64,000 nt of DNA from an uncultured Halomonas sp. (GTDB lineage Bacteria; Pseudomonadota; Gammaproteobacteria; Pseudomonadales; Halomonadaceae). The position numbers and the translations under genes were made by a program. This document shows positions 58,547 through 64,000 of the stretch, in pieces. Numbering within the stretch: position 1 is the first letter of the stretch; each line of letters starts with the position of its first letter. The DNA lies in contig NZ_CANLFS010000014.1 in NCBI RefSeq assembly GCF_947490095.1, positions 16,894-80,893 on the forward strand, in the 5' to 3' direction. Under the pieces are notes generated by a model that had not been told where the DNA came from, did not search any database, and saw only the letters and a program-made list of their open reading frames with translations.

Positions 58547-61500
58547 TCATAGTCTCGAGAACCCGAGCGCTGGGTGAAATAACCACTGCCCGTCGTCCTT
58601 CAACGCACGCAGCGTCAACCGGCCAAATTTCCAAGCACAGTATTCCAGCTCCATATCCTGGGCTTCGGCTAGTTCGGCCAGCGTCGCGAGGTAATCCGCT
58701 GGCCCCCAAGGCTGAATGCGCGGGCCATATTGCAGCTCGATACGCTGAAGACTGGCCTCGCAAGGCACCAGCAGCTCCGGGTCTCGGGGGCGCTCCTTAT
58801 GGACACGATGCAGGCACGTCCGCTCACAGCTCTCATCGAGCAGCAGGACTAGATCCTCTTCCTGACCTGTACTCTCCCGGAAAGGTCGCCATTGGCTCAT
58901 CACGCCGGTCAGTGGTAATCGGGGCATGGCAAACCAGCTATAGGCACCCAGCTTGGGCGCAGGCGCAGGTTCATCTCTGGCGGCCAGGTATTGTTGGCGC
59001 TTGCGCTTGGAAAGCAACGCTACCTCTTCATCGCTCAGCTCTGGTGTTTCCGGAGTATCAGCCACCTCAGGCACGATCATTGTCTCTTTCAGGCGCTCAT
59101 GCTCCAGATCGACCAGGTTATGGCGCGGCGCCAGCGAATTGCGGGGCAGGATACGCGGTCGGGCATCGATCACATCCCACTGCTCTGTCGTTAGCACATC
59201 CGTTAACGCATGACTGTGAAGCCGGTGTCCCTCGGTCTCGAAGCCTGGGCGGGTAAATACCGGCCGGCGCCCATCGGAATGCTCAAGGGCTTTCAGGTTA
59301 TGGTTGAGCAGCAGGATATTGGGCGTTTCCCAAAGATCTGGGCGGTGGCGTCGTACCCGGCCGGCCAGCTGAATCAGCGAGCGCATCGACGACGGCTCGA
59401 CAATGGCCCAGTCATAGTCGTGATCGCGCCCTACTTCAGTGACCGGCGAGCCCAGTACGATAAATAGCTGCTCTTTCGCGTCAGACGCTTCCAGGCGTCG
59501 CCGGATATCAGGCAGAGCGAACACGGCTTCGGGAGTCTTTCGCTGCAGGGTCTGATCCAACTGGCACTCGATGGCCGAGCGCATCAACAGCGGATACTGG
59601 GAGTGATACACGCACAAATGAATCTGCACATTCTCCGGCGCGCCCAGCCGATAAAGAGCCTGCGCAACCGCCACCAGGGGGTCGATATTGGCCATGCGTA
59701 TCAGACCGAAGGAAACCCGCTTACCTCCTTCCAGCGCAGTGCCATTCTGGCGATGCAGTTCCAGAGCATGGTCGCGCAGATGCTCTGCCAGTTCCTTGCG
59801 AATAGCATCTGCCTGACGAGATTGCGGCTCCCAGTCTGCAATCCTGGCCCGACGACGCACCGCATCCTTGGCCAGACGCAAGTGGCGCTGCTGGACAAAT
59901 CGGCGATGCACGGTTTCAAAACTGTCACGATCGCTGCAAGCCTCATCTAGCGCATTATTTTCATCGAACCAGGCGCAGCAAATCGCGGGCGCGCGCTGAC
60001 TATCCTCACCGCGGTTGCGTTGGTAGACGGCGCGGCCGGCACGATAGGCGTCATATAATCCTGTCACCAACGCAGGCGGCAGGGTGGCGGAGGAGATCAG
60101 CACCCGCGATCCCAGCAGCCCCGCCCAGTTAACCAGTCGAGTTAGCGCCGGCAGGTCACTGATATCGAAGTCATCGACCTCATCGAGCACCAGATCTGAA
60201 GTCATCAGCCGCAGCATGGGCGCAATCTGCCCACCGCCTCGGGTGCTTTCGGTGGCAGGCATCAGATGATCCACAGTGCAGGTAAGGATAGGCGCAGCAA
60301 GCAGGCTCTTGACCGACGGATCGTGCGCAACGCGCCGGAGAATGGGGTGCTCGGAAAAGCTGCCCTCGAAGAGCACATGGGAGTCATCGGAGAGCAGGTC
60401 CTGAGCCGACGCCGAGCCGGCTTGCTCCGCCTGAGCTTCATAATGCTCAAACAGCGCACGGCTGGCGCTGCCGCCGACACGAATCGCCAGCTCATCTTCG
60501 CCCAGATGCATTTGATGGCGATAGTCACGACCGGTCTGCAGAGTCAGGGTGCGCAGCCCTAGAGCAATCGAGAAGCGCGCACCTTTCTCGGGTTCGGCCA
60601 GTGCATAGAGAATGCGTCCGTTGGCCAGCGTCTTGCCGCAGCCGGTGGAAGCCATGTTGATGCCGAAGAACCCCTGCTCGCGAGATGTGGTCCGCAGCCC
60701 TTCCGCCAGATCGAAGGCACAATCCTGCCAGCGAAAACGCTTGTTTTCACTGCGCTTGCGAAAGCCCTTGTGGCGCGCCAACCTCGGCAGCTGGTCGTTC
60801 AGGGTGGCAAGGTGTCGGGCATTTTCCTTGCTGAAGCGCGCCACGCCTAGCAGATGAGCATCAAGCCTCTGGCTGAGCTCACCAGTCTTGCGCAGAGTAT
60901 TGGCATAGAGCGAATAACCCGCATCCCCTCGCACCCAGTCGCTGTGAGTTGGATCATGCAAGCTGGAGTAATAGTGGTCCCCCAACATCAGACACAGCCG
61001 AGCCAAGTGCATGACATAGCCGTTGTCCAACAGTGGCTCGGCGTAATATGGCAGGCGCTTGAGCAGACCTCTCGCCACCCGGGCCGCCTGCTGCTGCCAT
61101 TTGGCTGTAACTACCGGCAACTCACCGGCCAGCCGCCAGTAAGGTGCCAGCGACTCGGGGGTGATTTCCAGGCAGGCCTCATTCCAAGAATGGGTCAATA
61201 TATCTGGAAGATCGCTGACGGCTTCCGCAGTCAAGCCGGTTAGCTTTCCACCTAGCCTCTCAGGATTGTCACCGGGCTTCACTGGCAGCCGATGATGGCT
61301 GAGGAGCAGCCAGCCCACCGCCTGGGCAAGCGGCGGAAGCTGCTGAAAAGGCGTAGCGCTTATGGCGTCGAGCCCGTCGCGCTGCAGGCCTCGCGTCCAG
61401 CTAGTGACGAAGTCTCCCGGAGGCTCCATCAAGCGCCGGAGCCAGCCGGCATCGTCATCGCTGCCGACAAACGCCTGGAACAGCCGTAACGATAGCCATT

Positions 61501-61945
61501 CATGTCGATAGAGGTTACGACCTTCCAGTTTGCCGGCCAGCCGCTGCTGAAAGGCTTCGGAGGCTTTGCCCAGATCGTGAAGCAGGGCCGCCAGGCTGGC
61601 CAGCAGCTTGATATCCTCGCCGCTGTGCCAGTCATTCTCATCCTTGGCACGCAAGATATTGCGACGGGTAGTGTTGGTGGGCGTCGCCCCCTGCAGGTTA
61701 AAGCGACTGGCGTTGCCAACAATCCACATCAGTTCGCTGTGGTCGTGGCCGCGAATCCAGTGGCAGGCCACGGCAGTATTCCTGCGCGCAGTTTTTCTGA
61801 GCAGCTTGCGCAACGTGTCTAGCCCAGCCCGGGTGATCGGAGTCTGCCAGGTACGTTCGCCGCGACGCTCGGCGAACTGATCGAGAATCCGCCGAGTTTC
61901 CTTCAGGGCGTTCTTGTTGCACTGGGAGACGATCAGCACGTTCAT
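58547..61945 (-). CDS. cas3: Type I-F Cas2-Cas3 fusion, helicase-nuclease
   Basis: Degrades DNA marked by the Csy complex and joins Cas1 in spacer acquisition. The 1132-aa protein has an N-terminal Cas2 domain (about 1-95, MNVLIVSQCN), an HD nuclease domain with LLHDLGKA at residues 121-128, and an SF2 helicase with Walker A STGCGKT near 435, Walker B LVLDEVDDFD near 585, motif III SSATLPP near 620 and the late arginine motif QLAGRVRRHR near 865. The order fits type I-F. It overlaps the cas1 stop by 4 bp (ATGA). Confidence 0.97.
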   Translation of the reverse strand: MNVLIVSQCNKNALKETRRILDQFAERRGERTWQTPITRAGLDTLRKLLRKTARRNTAVACHWIRGHDHSELMWIVGNASRFNLQGATPTNTTRRNILRAKDENDWHSGEDIKLLASLAALLHDLGKASEAFQQRLAGKLEGRNLYRHEWLSLRLFQAFVGSDDDAGWLRRLMEPPGDFVTSWTRGLQRDGLDAISATPFQQLPPLAQAVGWLLLSHHRLPVKPGDNPERLGGKLTGLTAEAVSDLPDILTHSWNEACLEITPESLAPYWRLAGELPVVTAKWQQQAARVARGLLKRLPYYAEPLLDNGYVMHLARLCLMLGDHYYSSLHDPTHSDWVRGDAGYSLYANTLRKTGELSQRLDAHLLGVARFSKENARHLATLNDQLPRLARHKGFRKRSENKRFRWQDCAFDLAEGLRTTSREQGFFGINMASTGCGKTLANGRILYALAEPEKGARFSIALGLRTLTLQTGRDYRHQMHLGEDELAIRVGGSASRALFEHYEAQAEQAGSASAQDLLSDDSHVLFEGSFSEHPILRRVAHDPSVKSLLAAPILTCTVDHLMPATESTRGGGQIAPMLRLMTSDLVLDEVDDFDISDLPALTRLVNWAGLLGSRVLISSATLPPALVTGLYDAYRAGRAVYQRNRGEDSQRAPAICCAWFDENNALDEACSDRDSFETVHRRFVQQRHLRLAKDAVRRRARIADWEPQSRQADAIRKELAEHLRDHALELHRQNGTALEGGKRVSFGLIRMANIDPLVAVAQALYRLGAPENVQIHLCVYHSQYPLLMRSAIECQLDQTLQRKTPEAVFALPDIRRRLEASDAKEQLFIVLGSPVTEVGRDHDYDWAIVEPSSMRSLIQLAGRVRRHRPDLWETPNILLLNHNLKALEHSDGRRPVFTRPGFETEGHRLHSHALTDVLTTEQWDVIDARPRILPRNSLAPRHNLVDLEHERLKETMIVPEVADTPETPELSDEEVALLSKRKRQQYLAARDEPAPAPKLGAYSWFAMPRLPLTGVMSQWRPFRESTGQEEDLVLLLDESCERTCLHRVHKERPRDPELLVPCEASLQRIELQYGPRIQPWGPADYLATLAELAEAQDMELEYCAWKFGRLTLRALKDDGQWLFHPALGFSRL

Positions 61946-62919
61946 GGCGCATCGCTCCCCAGCTCAAAGGCGATCTCCTTCAGGGTATCGATCATGAAAT
62001 CGAGGGCTTCGGTGCGGGTCAGCTGCTCAATGCAGGCTTGGCGAAACGCCTGCTCTTCGTCGCCGCGCATGGCGGAGAGAAACGCCTGGGGCAGAATCAC
62101 CGCGTCCTTGACCAGATCGGCCACGTCGAAGACCAGTCCTCCGCGACGCGTCTTGCCATGCAGCACTGCCAAGCCGTGGGGGATGCCCAACACCCAGGTG
62201 GCCGTAGCGCCCAGGCCATAGGCCAGATAGTTGCCGTGATCGAGAAAGCGATTGGCGGGATCGGTGCCGGTGGCACGCTTGGCGCGGCTGAAATCACCGT
62301 AGCCCACGGCCTGAGCGGCCAGCTTGAACAGTGTCTTGGTCAGCCGTGCTTCCAGGGTCAAGAGATCCACGGTGCTGGGCGCCTGGGTGATAGCTCGTTC
62401 GTGCTGTGCCAGCATGTCGGTCAAATGCTCCGGCGAGATCATAAAGCCGGCGTCTCTCAAGGGCCGGCTGTCGAGCCACTGTCGCTGGATGCGCATCAAC
62501 CGCGCCTGTTGAAAACGCCGAGCGGCGGCCAGGCGCTTCTCGTCATCGAACCAAAAGCGTACCCAGTGCTGTAGGTACTCGGTGGGGCGATACTCGCTCT
62601 GGGGTGTAAGCCAAGCGACGTCGACATCAACTTCGTTGGCAGCAAACAGCGGCGTGCCACCACCGCCACAGAAACCGACCAGCACGCCAGCCTTGGCCAG
62701 CTCACGCATCGCCGCCTGGGTGATGGAAGTACCGGTACCCAGCAAAATTGACGTGGTATTGGCGATAGGGATATTCCAGTACTTCGACTGGCGCCCCTCA
62801 TCGGTGACGTACTCCACCCGTCCACCGTTAACCAGCACTCGGCAGTGCTGAAGGTAGTACAGATTGGCGCGTTTGGAGTGCAGAATCGTTTTTAAATCGG
62901 AGGGGGAAATTTCATCCAT
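61942..62919 (-). CDS. cas1: CRISPR integrase Cas1, type I-F
   Basis: Integrates new spacers with the Cas2 domain of Cas2-3. The 325-aa product shows the metal ligands at the positions known for type I-F Cas1: Glu in LLTLEARLTK near 190, His in LAVLHGKTRRG near 254 and Asp in FDVADLVKDA near 265-268. The N-terminal beta domain (HSKRANLYYLQHCRVLVNGG) is intact. It is the first gene of the minus-strand cas run, divergent from the WYL regulator. Confidence 0.97.
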   Translation of the reverse strand: MDEISPSDLKTILHSKRANLYYLQHCRVLVNGGRVEYVTDEGRQSKYWNIPIANTTSILLGTGTSITQAAMRELAKAGVLVGFCGGGGTPLFAANEVDVDVAWLTPQSEYRPTEYLQHWVRFWFDDEKRLAAARRFQQARLMRIQRQWLDSRPLRDAGFMISPEHLTDMLAQHERAITQAPSTVDLLTLEARLTKTLFKLAAQAVGYGDFSRAKRATGTDPANRFLDHGNYLAYGLGATATWVLGIPHGLAVLHGKTRRGGLVFDVADLVKDAVILPQAFLSAMRGDEEQAFRQACIEQLTRTEALDFMIDTLKEIAFELGSDAP

Positions 62920-63068
62920 GACAATTACCTGCTGGACTGGCGTGACTACTAGCTAAGCACCCCTGAGCCCACTTCTCTACCCTCTGGATATTCGACCAGC
63001 GTACTCTTCAACCCGGATGTGACTTCCGTCATGCTTATCATCTGTCCATGGATGGAGGGAGCCCTCCA
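62920..63068. promoter_or_regulatory. Divergent promoter region between cas1 and the WYL regulator
   Basis: A 149-bp gap that must drive both cas1 and the regulator. It contains TGAC-TTCC-GTCA at 63020-63031, a short palindrome that could be an operator, and TATCAT at 63036-63041 as a possible -10 for the regulator. GGAGGG-AG-CCCTCC (63054-63067) overlaps the ribosome site of the regulator. No convincing -35 boxes were found. Confidence 0.55.
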
Positions 63069-63959
63069 ATGCCCGATATCACGCATCTTCCCTGGGATAT
63101 TCAGGCCCGTTATCGCTTAATCGAAATTCTGGCATTGTGGGAAGGTCGCGTGGTGGCCTCGCAAGTTGCTGAAGCTTTCGGTATCGGGCGCCAGCAGGCC
63201 CAGAAAGTGCTGCGCCACTATCGCGAGCTCATGCCGGAAAACCTGATCTATAACGAATCGCGCAAGGGCTTTCTGCCCACTAAACACTTTTCACCGGGCT
63301 TCACCTCAGGTCGGGTCGAAGAGTACCTGCACCTGATGGGATCCACTCAAGCACCCACATCGCCTTTCACCGGGCTGGGTATCGGGTCCGCTGCCACTGA
63401 AGCACTACCGCTGCCACGACGTGCCGTCTCTCCCCGCGTGGTGCGAGCTGTCGTCTGGGCCGCACGCGAGTCTCAGCGTCTGGAAGTCACCTATGCCTCG
63501 TTCAGCAACCCCGCGGGAGAGGAGCGAATTATCGTGCCACATACGTTGGTATTCGCTGCCGGCCGCTGGCATGTCCGAGCCTTCTGCGAGAAGCATCGCG
63601 ACTATCGGGATTTCGTGCTGAGCCGCTTTCGCGACGCGCCGGAGCCTTGCGGCAACATGCTAGGGGAGCATGGCATCGCCGAAGACACGTCGTGGCATAC
63701 CTGGGTAGACGTTCGCCTGATCCCCGATAGACGATTACCGCCTGCAGAGCGTGAACTGATCGCAATGGACTACGGCATGCAAGATGAGGCGCTCGTCCTC
63801 TCGTGCCGAGGCCCTTTAGTGCTGTATGCACTGCGTGAGCTGGGTGTGAACCCGCATCATGTGGAAACCGAACCTCGGGCCCAGCAAGTCGAAATTGCCA
63901 ATCGACAAGCCCTGGCCGCATGGGAGTTAAGCTCAAGTCTGGTGTATGGGAGGAGGTAG
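63069..63959 (+). CDS. WYL-domain transcriptional regulator beside the cas operon
   Basis: A 296-aa protein with an N-terminal winged helix-turn-helix (about 10-65: RYRLIEILALWEGRVVASQVAEAFGIGRQQAQKVLRHY), a linker, and a WYL domain from about 125 (LEVTYASFSNPAGEERIIVPHTLVFAAGRWHVRAFCEKHRDYRDFVLSRF), followed by a C-terminal extension. This layout is that of the BrxR/CapW-type WYL repressors linked to phage-defence loci; they may sense nucleic acid or nucleotides. Start ATG 63069 (MPDITHLPW) is preferred over ATG 63048 because GGAGGG lies upstream. Divergence from cas1 suggests it controls the cas genes. The last 41 bases of the window show nothing further. Confidence 0.88.
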   Translation: MPDITHLPWDIQARYRLIEILALWEGRVVASQVAEAFGIGRQQAQKVLRHYRELMPENLIYNESRKGFLPTKHFSPGFTSGRVEEYLHLMGSTQAPTSPFTGLGIGSAATEALPLPRRAVSPRVVRAVVWAARESQRLEVTYASFSNPAGEERIIVPHTLVFAAGRWHVRAFCEKHRDYRDFVLSRFRDAPEPCGNMLGEHGIAEDTSWHTWVDVRLIPDRRLPPAERELIAMDYGMQDEALVLSCRGPLVLYALRELGVNPHHVETEPRAQQVEIANRQALAAWELSSSLVYGRR

Positions 63960-64000
63960 GAAGGGTGGCGTATCCTGTTGATTGATCACGACCAAGATCT

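Overview
The window looks like chromosomal DNA of a halophilic gammaproteobacterium, most likely a Halomonas relative. This is inferred from the high GC content, the epd-pgk-fba gene order, a class I glutamine synthetase with sigma54 and NtrC sites, a LigB-type ligase, a fused TRAP permease and a type I-F CRISPR system. The taxon is inference. No rRNA, tRNA, insertion sequence or prophage was recognised.

Bases 1-47,450 are ordinary core and transport genes. They hold a fused TRAP permease (cut by the window edge), methyl-cycle genes (metF, ahcY, metK) with ligB between metK and ahcY, and a carbon-metabolism block (tkt, lrgAB-like pair, epd, pgk, fba, hydroxyacid dehydrogenase). These are followed by small housekeeping genes, a peptide transporter paired with aminopeptidase P, ntrBC and glnA with recognisable NtrC and sigma54 sites, typA, an NSS symporter, a complete branched-chain-type ABC importer, a dicarboxylate-type symporter, an acyltransferase-like hydrolase, a GDPD phosphodiesterase and several small conserved proteins.

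Bases 47,611-63,959 form a complete type I-F CRISPR-Cas locus. The array has 113 repeats at an exact 60-bp period, giving 112 spacers of 32 nt. It is transcribed leftward from an AT-rich leader with two full IHF-consensus sites. To its right, all on the minus strand, lie cas6f, csy3, csy2, csy1, then cas2-3 and cas1, with a divergent WYL-domain regulator at the far end. The cas genes are visibly less GC-rich than the rest of the window, which fits horizontal acquisition.

The most interesting signal is the 174-bp gap between cas2-3 and csy1. It holds a two-repeat degenerate mini-CRISPR on the strand opposite to the cas genes. The first repeat keeps the Cas6f hairpin and the exact 8-nt crRNA 5' handle; the second keeps only the hairpin. 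The 25-nt guide between them matches 19 of 25 bases of a site directly upstream of csy1, with a CC PAM and mismatches that include positions 6, 12, 18 and 24. That site contains a perfect TATAAT box of csy1. This is the architecture of a CreR/CreA-type guide RNA that would let the Csy complex repress its own operon. A short rare-codon ORF lies between the target and the first mini-repeat and could be a CreT-like element, but that part is speculative.
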